Positions 23,001 through 38,100 of a stretch of DNA of 64,000 bases are shown in pieces. This DNA is from Nissolia schottii. Lineage: Eukaryota; Streptophyta; Magnoliopsida; Fabales; Fabaceae. Under the pieces are notes generated by a model. It did not search any database. It saw only the letters and a list, made by a program, of their open reading frames with translations, and had not been told where the DNA came from. How positions within the stretch are numbered: the stretch's first letter is position 1; each line of letters begins with the position of its first letter. The stretch lies in contig QANU01106857.1 in assembly GCA_003254905.1 (NCBI GenBank), forward strand, positions 62,001 through 126,000, given 5' to 3'. The position numbers were made by a program, and so were the translations under genes.

Positions 23001-26000
23001 ATGGCTTCCTCTCTCCTTCCCTTTCTCTTGTGCTCACTGATCCTACTACCAATCGTTGCACTAGCCCAATCCAAAACCAGCATAACCGTTGGTGATTCTC
23101 TTTATGCAGGAGCTGGCACCAGCCCATGGGTTGTTTCACCTTCTGGAGACTTTGCCTTTGGTTTCCTCCCACTTGACAAGAAGGACCCTAATAATAACCT
23201 TTTCTTGCTCTCAATCTGGTATGCAAAGATCCCAGAGAATACCATAGTTTGGTGGCCCACGTTTGCCGACAGCCAAGACGGCCCTTATGCGCCGAAGGGC
23301 TCGAGAGTGAACCTCACGGCTGATCAAGGACTAGTCCTCACTGCCCCTGGCGGTGACATGTTGTGGAATACACAAGGGCTTGGTGTTACGGTCTCTCGTG
23401 GCGTGCTCAATGACACCGGCAACTTTGTGCTTCAGGGCGGCGGCGGCTCTGGCGGTGTTTGGGAGACATTCAAGGATCACAGGGACACCCTGCTGCCTTC
23501 CCAGGTTCTACAAAAGGGTGAGAAGCTACTATGGACAAATACTGTATAATTTATGACATGCTATGTTATCCTTATATTCGTATTATTATTGTCCTTGTCA
23601 TTACTTTTCTTTAGTTATATTATTATTTTTGGTTGATATTTTTATTAACGTTAATTTTTATTATGTAATGATAATATTATATAGAGTTTAACTTTAGTAT
23701 AAAGTTATTATAAAAAATATTTACACTATTATTTAATCATGTTGAGCTAGTGTACACAAAAGTTAATCATTTTTATTGAAGTAACAAAACATGATTAGAT
23801 AATTATTTAAAATTCTTGTACATTGATATTGCATCACAATTAATCTAAAATATGTATTACGTTATTCATATTTTATTTTCCTTATAAAATTATCGCATAA
23901 TATACGTATTATATCGTATCTAACACTCATACTCTCTCGGTGCAACATAGGTGAGAAGCTTTCTTCTAGATTCATGGAGTCCAATTTCAGTCCGGGAAGG
24001 TTTGAGCTCTTCCTTCAGAACGATGGCAACCTAGTGATGCATTCCATAAACCTACCATCGAACTTTGTCAACGAAAACTACTATGAAGCCGGAACCGTTG
24101 AGTCCAATGGGTCAAGTCCAGGTTCTCAACTGGTCCTTGACAAATCAGGAAATGCTTATGTCCTAAGAGAGAACAATGGAAAATTCAGCTTATCTGATAA
24201 GAGTGCACCCTCCACCACACAATATTACCTTAGAGTAACTCTCAATTTTGATGGCGTGCTCACACTCTATCAGCACCCAAAGGGTACTGCTTCCTCTGCA
24301 GGGTGGACCACGGTTTGGTCCATTCCAGATAATATCTGCACTAATAATGTTAATTTTGGTAGTGGCATTTGTGGATATAATAGCATTTGCAAATTGAGAG
24401 ATGACAAGAGGCCAAATTGTGAGTGCCCAAAATGGTATTCCTTGGTTGATCCCAATGACCCACGTGGAAGCTGCAAGCCTGATTTTGTGCAGGGATGTGA
24501 AGAGGATGAACTTAGTAAGGGGAAGGACCCCTATGAATTCGAGATTTTGATAGACACTGATTGGCCCCTTGCAGATGCTGTGCTTCAGAGGCCTTTTACT
24601 GAAGACGAGTGCAGCAAGTCCTGCATGGAGGATTGTTTGTGTTCTGTTGCGATTTTCAGGTTGCGATTTATATGCTTATTTTTTTTCTCACGCATGCGTA
24701 TAGTACGATACACATATATCTCATATTGTTACTTTAAACTTTTTATAATCTACGACTACGTCTAATTTTTTGAACTAACAAATAATGTTGTTAATTCTAT
24801 CTAGTATATGAGATAACATTTATTCAATTTTTTAGGCCGTATTCGTATTTGATGTTCTTTTATATAAAATCGTCACATTCAATGTCTGTATTTGTGCAAC
24901 GCAGGTTAGGTGACAGCTGCTGGAAGAAGAAGCTGCCGCTTTCAAATGGCAGAGTCGATCCGACACTGAATGGTGCCAAGGCCTTCATGAAAGTGAGGAA
25001 AGACAATTCCTCTTTAATTTTTCCTCCACTAATGACTGTGAACAAGAAAAGGAGCGCTATGGGTGTTGTTGGTTATGCGCTATTAGGTGGCTCTGCCTTC
25101 CTCAATCTGATTTTGATTGGTGCTATAATCTTGAGCACATGCTTTGTCGTCAAGCACAAGAAGAAGAAGCAGCTTAGAAGTAATGTAGGCCGGAGCGATT
25201 ATGCTGTGGAAACCAATTTGCGTTGCTTCACATACGACGAGCTCGACGAAGCCACCAATGGTTTCGAGAAAGAGCTCGGAAGGGGAGCTTTCGGCATCGT
25301 CTACGAAGGAGTCATAAACAAATTAGGCTCCCAAACTCGCGTGGCGGTGAAGAAACTGAACAATTTCCTCCTCCAAGAGGTCGAGAAGGAGTTCAAGAAC
25401 GAGCTCAATGTTATAGGTCTCACCCACCACAAGAACCTGGTCCGCATATTCGGATTCTGCGAGGCCGGGTCGGAGAGGCTTCTGGTCTACGAGTACATGA
25501 GCAAGGGCACGCTGGCGGGCCTCCTCTTCAACCGTGGCGAGAATGATAAGAGACCAGGTTGGAAAATGAGGCTGCACATTGCAATCGGTGTAGCTAGAGG
25601 GCTGTTGTACTTGCACGAAGAGTGCAGCACCCAGATCATTCATTGTGACATAAAGCCTCAGAACATACTCATCGACGACTACTACAACGCCAGAATCTCT
25701 GACTTCGGATTGGCCAAGCTTTTGAACATGAACCAGAGCAGGACCAACACTGCAATAAGGGGAACGAGAGGTTATGTTGCGCTTGAGTGGTTCAAGAACA
25801 TGCCCATAACTGCCAAAGTGGACGTGTATAGCTACGGGGTGCTTCTGCTTGAGATAATTTGTTGCAGGAGGAATGTGGATTTGGAGCCAGAGTCTGAAGA
25901 GAGGGCAATTCTAACTGATTGGGCTTATGATTGCTACGCAGAGGGTGCTCTTGATGCATTGGTTGAGAATGACAGTGAGGCGTTGGAAGACAAGAAGAGC

Positions 26001-26168
26001 TTGGAGAAGCTTGTGATGATTGCCATTTGGTGTGTTCAAGAGGACCCGGATCTTAGGCCTTGCATGAGGCACGTCGCACAAATGCTTGAAGGTGTTGCTG
26101 AGGTGCAAGTTCCACCTTGCCCCTCAGGAATTAGTGTTCAATATTCTCTAAATCAGTTGGTTCAGTAA
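23001..26168 (+). CDS. G-type lectin S-receptor-like Ser/Thr kinase, LECRK type (829 aa)
   Basis: Plasma-membrane receptor kinase. Exons 23001-23517, 23951-24659 and 24905-26168 join to 829 codons plus TAA. In order: signal peptide (1-22, ending VALAQ); bulb-type lectin domain (about 30-150); an EGF-like Cys cluster (CGYNSICKL ... CECP) and PAN-like Cys residues (ECSKSCMEDCLCSVAIFR, ending at 409); a transmembrane helix (about 462-491) followed by KHKKKK; and a kinase domain (about 528-795) with GRGAFG (534-539), the ATP lysine in VAVKK (558), HCD in place of HRD (655-657, so a non-RD kinase), DFG (675-677), and ALE instead of APE (701-703). Close relatives are usually intronless, so both introns are odd, the first especially (see separate entry). 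If intron 1 is kept, translation stops at 23549 and gives a 182-residue secreted lectin-only product. Confidence 0.93.
23517..23960 (+). mobile_element. Probable inserted element acting as LECRK intron 1
   Basis: The 11-mer GGTGAGAAGCT occurs at 23517-23527 and again at 23950-23960, exactly at the two ends of the 433-bp intron (23518-23950). The upstream copy supplies the donor G|GTGAGA and the downstream copy begins straight after the acceptor ATAG. The insert is AT-rich, without coding capacity, and unlike its exonic surroundings. This is the arrangement expected when a transposon lands in an exon and the duplicated target provides a splice site. Removal restores the frame exactly. Element class unknown. 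Confidence 0.6.
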
Positions 26169-26396
26169 GATTTAGCAGTTAGTGCTAGCACTTGTATTTA
26201 TCTTAATGTCAATTGTAAAATTTTCCGCTTATTTTCAGCTTAATGTTCCTAATTTGTAATGCTCGTGAAAGTATGCAGTGTATTTATGCAAGATATGTAA
26301 TAGATCGTATAAATAAATCAAAGGATGTAGTCAATCACTCGCCTGATACATATGGATAAGGTCATGAGTTTTTATGTTTCAAAAATATTTTTTAGC
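26169..26396. other. 3' flank of the LECRK gene
   Basis: Probably the 3' UTR and end of the LECRK transcript, with AT-rich near-upstream signals such as aataaatcaaagg at about 26311. No other feature. Confidence 0.4.
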
Positions 26397-27061
26397 TAGG
26401 GACGGTAACATGAACCCTATCCGCGGGGCACTTGCCTTACCCAATCCACTTGGGACGGGTTTAAAACCCATCTCAGAGCGGGGCGGAGTAGGATATAGGG
26501 TGAACTCGCTCCTAGTTATTAAAAACTCTACGGTTGTAAAAAAGTAAATCTAATTCTTAGTCACAACTTTCTATCTTTCTGCGCCTCTCTCTCTCTCGTG
26601 AGTCTCATCTCTCGCTCTTGTTACACTGTGCCGCTAGCCATTGACGGAGATAGTGAAGAATGATAACTTCAAGAGTTAGGAAGTTGCACAAGAAACAAAA
26701 AGTAACTTAACTGTTACTTGGAACTTATATGTGTCTTATATATTTTTGTGTGACTTATTAGAAACTTGTTCGTATTTGTTTGTTATTTTATTACTATTGG
26801 ATCTTTCTATATTTAATCAATGTTGAGTGTTTACATTTGTAGTACTTTATTATATGATTATGTTAATTTATATGTGGATTGAATTTATAGTATTTCAGCA
26901 GATTTTTTAAAAAATGGGGTGGGGTGGATACTCGCGAAGTAAGTGTAGGTTATAATGTTTAAAAATCGCGAGTAGGGATAAAACGGGTAGAGGTTAATGT
27001 TAATAGGGTGTGGGGTGGGGTAAAACCCACCCCACCTCACCTCACCCTATTACCATCCCTA
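26397..27061. mobile_element. Non-autonomous hAT-like element
   Basis: The ends tagggacggtaac and (inverted) tagggatggtaat with the following gggtg/ccctat-rich subterminal blocks are characteristic of plant hAT-like non-autonomous elements. The 8 bases on either side (tttttagc and cttttatg) match only in part, so the target duplication has decayed or the boundary is off by a base or two. No transposase frame. Confidence 0.6.
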
Positions 27062-27689
27062 CTTTTATGAACAACCGTGCTTGTTAGAACTTTTTGATCT
27101 ATCTATTTAATTCATACCTTTTTTCACGGTCAAAAAAATTTTCAAAAAAGAATGGTTTATAGTTTATATATTTTGTAGACAACATATAGGAGAACTTGAT
27201 ATTTTGCCATACTTAAGTTTATAGGAGGGTAAAAATCTTAGTTTGGTTTTCTAATTTTACACTTGGTCATCAAATTGATCTTTTAAAGATTTTTTGTCAC
27301 CTGACCACAATAGTCACTTAGTAGTTTAAAGTGTCACCATATTAATCTTAACTCCAATACCGTTAAGAAGTCAACTAAAAAACACTTGTAAATGCTTGTG
27401 TACTAATAGGTAGTGTTTGATTAATGTCTTAAGAAAAAAAATGAAGACACTAGACAACAAGGATGTATTTCCAAACATATTTATTAGAAATTGGAATTAA
27501 ATGAATCATCCGATTATCTTTCATTGATGGAGTCATGCTAAGTCTATACAAGTGTTAGTGCCGAGAAAGTTAGTTAGGATAGCTAACAATTAACAACAAA
27601 ACTAATCTAACAAAAATAGCTAAGCTAACTAACTATAATTGATGAAAAACTAACTCCAGTTTATTCTATCATAAATATATGGTGTAATG

Positions 27690-29990
27690 CCCCCCAAGTG
27701 GGTGGGTATATATATTAAGGATGCCCAACTTGGACATGAGAAAAGAGAATTGAGGACGCTTCAACGGCCTGGTTAAAAGGTTTGCGAATTAGTGTTGAGT
27801 GGACACATGCACAAGATGGATTAAACCATTGTTAACCTTTTCGTGGATGAAATGACAATCGATTTCCACATGCTCCGAGCATTCATGGAAACTGGGGTTA
27901 GAATTAAGGTGTATTGCATCCTGATTGTTATAAAAAAATAATGGAAGTAGACATTGTTACTTCAAAATCTTTAAGAATGGCAGTGAGCCATGTTAATTCA
28001 CTTGCAACCCTTGCAAGGGGCCTATATTCGGCTTCAGATGAAATGGCAATTAATCTCCAAGGAAGACACAAAAACCTGTCATGGAGTTGTGTGTGTTAAC
28101 GCAACTATCCCAATCTGCATCAACATATGCTTGTAGATGAAGGTTCGAATTGGGGGAAAACAACAAGCCTCGGCTAGCAGTGGCTTTGAGATAGCAAATG
28201 AGGTAATGTAGAGCCTGAAAATGAGGAGTGTGAGGCTGAGACATGTACCGACTCAGCTTAGTCACATAATAGGAAATATCTGGGTGTGAAATGGTCAGAT
28301 ACATTAATCTTCCCACTAGGTGTAGAATATGTAATTAATAGCAGTTGCTTGTTTATCAAGCAATCTGATAACTGTTATAACTAACAAGTAGTTTAGTTAG
28401 TTAGCTCCTCAGAGTTTGCTTGCTGTGCAAGCTTCTGACTCATGTATATAACCTGTAACTCATTCTATTCCAAACTAACAGAAATCATTCACACCAATCT
28501 CTAAACTCTATTCTCTATCTCTCTCTGCAATTTACGATTCAGCCTCGATTGCTACCATAGCTGCTGTACCTGCCTCCATTGCAGAACCATGAGATTTCTC
28601 ACTAGGCATCTACAGAGAGAAGGATCATATAACAGTTCACCCTTTATGGCATCAAGTTAAATGTGATAATCTATAGGCATTTGATTTGGTTTAGAATCAA
28701 TGAAGCCAGTATCTTCGAGGACATGAAGAGTGTACTTGCGTTGGGATAGAATAATCCCTTTAGTGGATCAATCTATTTCAAGCCTGAGAAAATACTTCAT
28801 CTCACCAAGTATCCTGAGTTTGAAGCAGGATTGTAACTGATGTTGAACTTTGAGCATTTGATCCTGATTGGGACTGACCAAGATAATTTCGTCAACATAC
28901 ACCAATAGAATAACCAAATCAAGTTCAGAGCCAATGCTACTGCAGAAAATCAAATATGGTCAGTTCTCTTGCATTATCATATCTAAGTTGATTAATTTTA
29001 GCACTAAATTGAGTTGCAATCAACTTGAAAATCTTCATGAGTAATGAGCTAGCTTATGATTTATGTGCCATGAGATATATCCTAATAAAATGTGTAGAAT
29101 CCTCAACCATTGTTAAGAAATATCTCTTACTATGGACAAGTTCAAAAGGAATCATAAATATATGATTGTTAGAAATGAAGAACAAGTGCCTAAGCTTGGC
29201 TAATGGACGCAAGTAACAATTAGAGAGACCAACAATATGTAAACCAACAATATGTAAAGAATCAATGTGGAAAGAGTTATATTTAGAAATATGTGTAGGA
29301 ATTTTATTAGAAAGATGCCAAGACCGATTATGCCATGTTTGTAATGGAATTCACACATCTAGAATTAGAACTAATACAAACGTAATTGTTATTATGTAAG
29401 CCAACAAAAATTGTATTATCAAAATCAGAACTAACAACATGTTGTGTCTAAGAAGTACAAAATGATGTCTTAGGAATTTGCTACAAGACATATTGGCCTT
29501 CATAGAGTTTACCCTTGCCAATCACCTTCTTTGAATGATTGTCCTGTATATGAAATCCAATTGGAGAGAAAGTAAGTGTGAAATTTGTGGTAGAGATTAA
29601 GGTTGAAATAGACAACAAATTGACCTTAAATTTTGGAATATATAGGACATTGTGAAGGACTAATTCATAGGATAAATGGACACTGCCAATAGCTATGACA
29701 GGTACCTGAGAACCATTAGGTAAAGGCACGCAAAAATTGGATAGAGGTATGCGAGGAAAATGAATGCAAAGAAAATGCAATACGAGATGTGACAACTGAA
29801 TCAATAATCCAAGAAATTGAAGAATTGAAATTGTTTTTAGTTGAACAAGAAATACCCACAATCTGATGAGAATAAGAATGCTTGATGCTCTTAATGCTAG
29901 CAAGTGCACTAGTTACAACAAGTAATAGTGAGTCTTTTTCAGGAATTTGGATTTTCGTACCCATAAGGACTAAGTTACTACGTTATTTTA
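27690..29990 (-). pseudogene. Decayed Ty1/copia retrotransposon with internal deletion
   Basis: Minus-strand order from high to low coordinate: gag/protease region (around 29964-29481, with ISWIIDSV in place of the DSGA site and LLSIS further on), integrase pieces (about 29400-28960, FELVHSKRYFLTMVEDSTHF-like, then NAREL), reverse transcriptase (28953-28768, LLVYVDEIILVS with E for the second D of YVDD), a nested solo LTR, then the RT end and RNase H (28316-27690: MGRLMYLTISHPDISYYVTK, YVDADWDSC, NPSFHECSEHVEIDCHF-like, FANLLTRPL). Integrase and the last third of RT abut, so about half of pol is deleted. A purine-rich tract (gggggg) at about 27691-27696 marks the likely polypurine tract. Many stops; inactive. 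Confidence 0.88.
28316..28606 (+). mobile_element. Solo LTR nested in the copia relic
   Basis: A 281-bp segment (28321-28601) starts TGTAGAATA and ends TTTCTCA, that is TG...CA, and is flanked by the 5-bp direct repeat CTAGG (28316-28320 and 28602-28606). It has a TATA-like box (gtatataacc, about 28444-28453) on the plus strand. Taking it and one CTAGG out restores the reading frame of the copia RNase H region across the site. It is therefore a solo LTR, or a very small LTR element, younger than the host element. Confidence 0.9.
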
Positions 29991-32095
29991 TAAACGTATG
30001 CACTCTTAGTTGTTTGGACAATGTTTTTGAAATTTTTAGTTAATTATGAAAATAAAATAAGAAAAATTAAATTAAAACAATAAAACAAAAACAATTTAAG
30101 TGTATGAAGAATATAAATGAAAAGAAGCATTAGGACACTTCATGCCCATTACTCCCACCTATGTTGCTAATTACTAATCATATTCAATTGTGTGAATTAT
30201 TTATGCTTATGGTCAGTGTTAGTGGTTACTAGCCTCTCTCAAGGTCAAGTAACCCTCTTAGTATAGGTTGGCCACACTAATATCTTAGGAGGTCTAAACC
30301 TATTCTAAGGGTGTTATGCCCTAATCTATCGGCGGTTAAGAAATTATATTTTCTTAATCTATTTTTGCGGGCTATATATATAATTATGCATATAATCATA
30401 TTAGCTATTTTTTATGACTTATATTATGTTCTCACTAATTTTTAACGAAATTAAATAAAAAAAATACGTCAAATTATTTTATTAATTTGGACCTGGGTAA
30501 TAGTCGCTCTGCCTATTTTTTATTGGCTTTTAGAGTTTTATGGGAACCACTAGCCAATTATAAATAGGTAATGAGGATTTTGATCCCCAACACATCAAAA
30601 TTGAATAAGTAGTCTCTTTTACTGTCTGAAGAACTGCGCTCAAGCCTTGTTAGGGAATACATGATTTTGTCCTATGAAATTAATTTAAATTTTTAAACAC
30701 ACTAAAACCATATAATAGTTAAGAGTTAGTAAAGATATATTCGAATAAGTAGTCACCCGAACTGACCAGGCACATCCTTGTTTTGTCATGGCGCACTTGT
30801 ACCGAAATTTTCCTTTGCCAAACTCAAAGACTTTATGTTGCACACCTTTGCAGAGGCTATAGTTTTTAATAAAAAAAACAACACAATTTCCTTGTTTGAG
30901 AACAGTTGACCAATATACAAATCATTACTTGCTCTTGATCTTGATCCTAATGCTGATGCTGAACCTTCATTATGACGTTGAGACTGAGGTTGAGTGATGT
31001 AGTAATTGGAGAGATGGTGAGGCTGCGTCTGAGGCTAAGGGTGAGGCTCAGGCTCAGGCTGAGAATAAGGTTGAGACTGAGTCTAATAGTAACTCGGTAA
31101 ACCTCATAGAGGTACTAGTGTCGGTTGCACCATGTCATCATCACCACCATCACCATAGACATCATTACAATAGCAGTCACCACCTGACACTAGATGAGGG
31201 ACATCCCTAACAAGATATGCAACGCTCGAAGATAGTGCATGATAAGTGATCAGAAGAGGGGAGGGATTGGTGTTTGACACAAGCGACAAACCAACATTGG
31301 AGGCACCAGAGCTTGAGCAAATATCTTCATGCTCAACAAGGAGCACAATAATGGTGAGTATGTTTCTAAACAGCTTTTGCATATGAAACATGAGCCTAAT
31401 GTGATTGTCCTTCTTAATTTCAAAAGGATGAAATCTTAAGAGTTGACCAACACTAATAAGCATCATATATAATACTCTCTTGACGCACCTACACTCCCCC
31501 AAACTCTTCCACTATAATGTATTAGAGTTGTGACAAAGTAACACTTTGGTATATAACCACCCATGATTGACTTGAGGAATAAAAAATAATTCCGTCTTGT
31601 TTCTTTTTTTTCTTTACCGTTATAATACAATAAAATCTCTATTAACTCCTTACTCATTTTTTTTTCTTCTCTATCTCACACAAAAAAGCTAAACCTTGGT
31701 ACACACCACAAATAAGCATGCACCTCTATTTATATATTTTATTTTGGACACAGTACACATGAGTCAATTTAAAACAACTCATATTTTTAAAAAAAATTGA
31801 AAGTCGATTTAAATCGACTTCCAGTTTAAAAAATAAATTAATTATGATTTACACCGGAGTCGATTTATAAAGAAAATGATTTATTTTAGGAATAACTTTG
31901 CAATTGATTCATTAGGGGGATAGCCTATTTTGTCTATTTTATTTTGGTAAATTTTCCCAAATTGACACTAAGTTTTTTTTTTTTTTTTGGTCATGTTTAG
32001 CAATAGCCATTATTTTGGTCTAAAGCAATAAGTTTTGATTTCACTAATTTATAAGGAAAAGAGGACCTGAAAATGAAAATTAAGTTCGGCTTGCG
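29991..32095. other. Repeat-rich intergenic DNA between the copia relic and RPS6
   Basis: No intact gene. 30980-31095 is a degenerate GAGGCT/GAGACTGAGG hexamer array on the plus strand. 31104-31502 is a 132-codon minus-strand frame (VLYMMLISVGQLLRFHPFEI, then a Gly/Asp-rich end with GDGGDDDMVQPT) that recalls the N-terminal part of MuDR-like transposase-associated proteins, but I cannot confirm it. A perfect 20-bp palindrome lies at 31801-31820. The remainder is AT-rich. Confidence 0.4.
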
Positions 32096-32148
32096 AGCCC
32101 ATTTAAGTGGCCCAAATATAACAGTTTAAGTTCTGAATGAAAACCCTA
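32096..32148 (+). promoter_or_regulatory. RPS6 promoter: two site II motifs and a telo-box
   Basis: AGCCCA (32096-32101) and GGCCCA (32109-32114) are inverse site II motifs (TGGGCY, bound by TCP factors), followed by the telo-box AAACCCTA (32141-32148). A second telo-box lies in intron 1 (32254-32261). This pairing is the known signature of plant ribosomal-protein and other growth-linked promoters and fits the downstream gene. Confidence 0.75.
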
Positions 32149-32236
32149 CATCGCCTTCTTCTCCTGCGCAAGTTCTGAAGCTCCTAGAGAGGCATCACTT
32201 CGCGGCGGTAGCAGGAAGGACAGGAGGCTGCAAAAA

Positions 32237-35181
<2,945 letters not shown>

Positions 35182-38100
35182 GCTGCTTTCACAGATAGAG
35201 AGATATGTCTGAAGTTTTATCTTCATCCTAGTTTTGGTAGTGTCACTCCATGATGGCTATGCTAATACTTTTGAGTCTGTTGATTTCTTAATATTATATT
35301 TGAAACTAAATTAAAGGATGTTACCCTGCTTGAATTCCATTTCATACATTTTTGTGGCCTATTGGTATTGGTATTTTTAAACTTTCATATATTTTAGGCT
35401 CCATTTATCTATGCTGTGATTAATTTGAACTAAACCGTTTGTTCTCATTTAACTTGGGAAATCTGCATGCTTGTTTCTAATTGCGAAGTTGGGTATGTTA
35501 GTGAACTGGGCTCTAGTTGTCAAATGTTTTTAATTTTCCTTTCCTTTCTAATAATACCGATGCACTGTTAAACCAACATCTGAATTATGGGAACCTTTAT
35601 GCTCAAAATTATCATAAAATGATAGGGAAACCAAGGAGATGGGTACAAACGAAAGCACCTCTGCAGTGAGATACAAGTATGTTTTTGGTTGAACGCATTT
35701 TTACTAGGAAATGGATCCTTTCAGTTGAACTGAATTTATTTTGTAACTGTGATTTCTATCTATTAATTGATGAGGTGAGTTTGATATATCTAAGTAATAA
35801 ATAAATTAATAGTAAAAATTACTCTTGACTACGCTCACAAAAAATTTAATAAATTTAATTGAGAGAATTTATATTTTGCCCAGTGCTACCACACCTCCTA
35901 CACCCACAGTTCACAAAAGCAATGCCCCTCGGTTGCCTTTGATTTGTGTGATTTTGATATTTGATTTTTTTCTATGTATGAAACCTGTCCATCTCGCTCC
36001 ACAGCTATGCCGCCCCCTGCCACTACGCCACCTTTCCCAACCCTGCCTCATTCGCATGCCCAAAGCCACATAACACCACATTTTCTAATAATCAAAATAA
36101 TCATCACCGATGTAAATTTCTTTTTGGTTCCACCAATGCATTTTCTGCGCCTTCAACTCTACTTGAAAACTTTGTACACCTTCTAAATAAATCTGCGCAG
36201 CCTCGTATAGTCCCAATGGTAGAAAAGATGCCATAGATCTCCACTAAAGAAACTAAATTTGGACAGAAAGTGTTGATTCTAGGCTTCTAATGAAAGGAGG
36301 TTATGGGTCTTTTTTGGTTGCAGAACAAGATAGAATGCAGGTTTTTTTCCGAATGGTTTATTGAACGTCCAAGCTTACAATACAGGTGATTACACAAAAG
36401 CACCTTAGAACAACATGGCACGAGCACTAAAGTGACCCAACATGCAACAAAAAAGCCTCGTCAACACTTTCCGAAAGAAACCCAACAGGACAAGGGCAGA
36501 AAAAATAAAAAAGAGAACTTCCCCGCAACAATATTAAGGCAAACACATTTAGTCCTAGAAACATTGTAACAGTTATAGTTCACTCTTACAGCAAAGGAAC
36601 CGCCTTATTACAAGTCCCAGCCAAACTACATTTGTAAGTGTTTTATTAAATGGATGTTACGTACAAAAGTAGACATCTCGACACTAGAGAATGTCTTTCA
36701 CGTTGAAAGTGGAATTTGTCTTTAGTCCTTCAAGGGGGGAGAGAGTGGTCGAGTGAAAAAGAAGATTAAAGAGTAAATGTTAACAGTTTTATGAATATTG
36801 AAATAAAAATTCAAATTACTATAGTATTCATAACAAAAAATTTAATTTTAACTGTTGATTATTATTTTAACGGTTAAGATTTGAGAAGTTTAGATACTTT
36901 TATGAAAAGAGTTGAGTTTGGTTAAATTACATGTATTCTTTGATGGAAGTTTGTACGTTTGTTTCAAGTTTTGAAATTTCATTTTCAGATACCACATTTT
37001 TGAGAATGAGATGTTTAGAAATGTCGTTCTCAAATATTTTATAAGAAATGTTTGTTTTATAATTAAAATTTGTAGGAATGGTTTTTTAGATTTCCCAAAC
37101 TTGATTGGTTGATAATGCATATTTCAGAGAATATATGATAATTTTCAAATTAACCATAGCATGTTTAATTTTTTTTTTTTTGACTTCCAAAAGGGAAAAA
37201 AAATAGAAGGGAAAGATAATTTAGTATTTTCATACAATAATTTCATTCCCATAACATGAAAATAAAATATTCATAACCCTTGAGGTAAAAATAAAAATCT
37301 GTTAAAACTCAAGTATGTAACATTTCTTGATATGGTTTATCTTTTGGAAATAAATAAACATAGAAATAAAATATTTTTAAGTGCACATTATCGGGAATGA
37401 ATGTATATATACCTTGAAACAAAACCCTACTATCTCATAATCTTTTTCAAGCATTTGGAATTTTATAAAAGGAGTATGACTTCTCCAATACTAGTTATTT
37501 TAGCTTGTAGGGTGTTTCCTTCTTTACCTTAAATATGTTTATTTTTTTACAAATTTTTAAAACTAAAGTCATAGAAGTTTTTATCATTTTTTGGGAGACA
37601 AATACTCGCATAATACTGAAAAAAATCACCTTATTTATATTTTTTTATGAGAAAAGACTAATTTAATTCATAGAGCAGTCTAATGACACTTATAAATTAA
37701 AAATAATATATTAAATATAACATTAATAAGATACAAATATGCATTTTTATTTTGAACTAACCGAATGTATGTAGCTCTTCTCATTACTTGAAAACTATTG
37801 ATGTATAAACATCTTTCATATCGAATATCAACACTACTGATGTTGTAGTATGAAAATGCATTATGCTTCATTTCACGATAAATTTAAATATAATATTCAT
37901 CTACAAGACTTTTATATACGAAATCTCATAAATAGAAATGAAAATAACCATAAAAGACGAAGAAAACACCACTATAAGAAATAAAACTATAACCATAAAA
38001 GGAAACAAAAATATCATAGAGGAAAACAAAAATTACCGATAAAAGAGAATAAAACATAAGAAAAATTTTAAATAAAAAAAATGCTGAGGAGTAGACAAAA

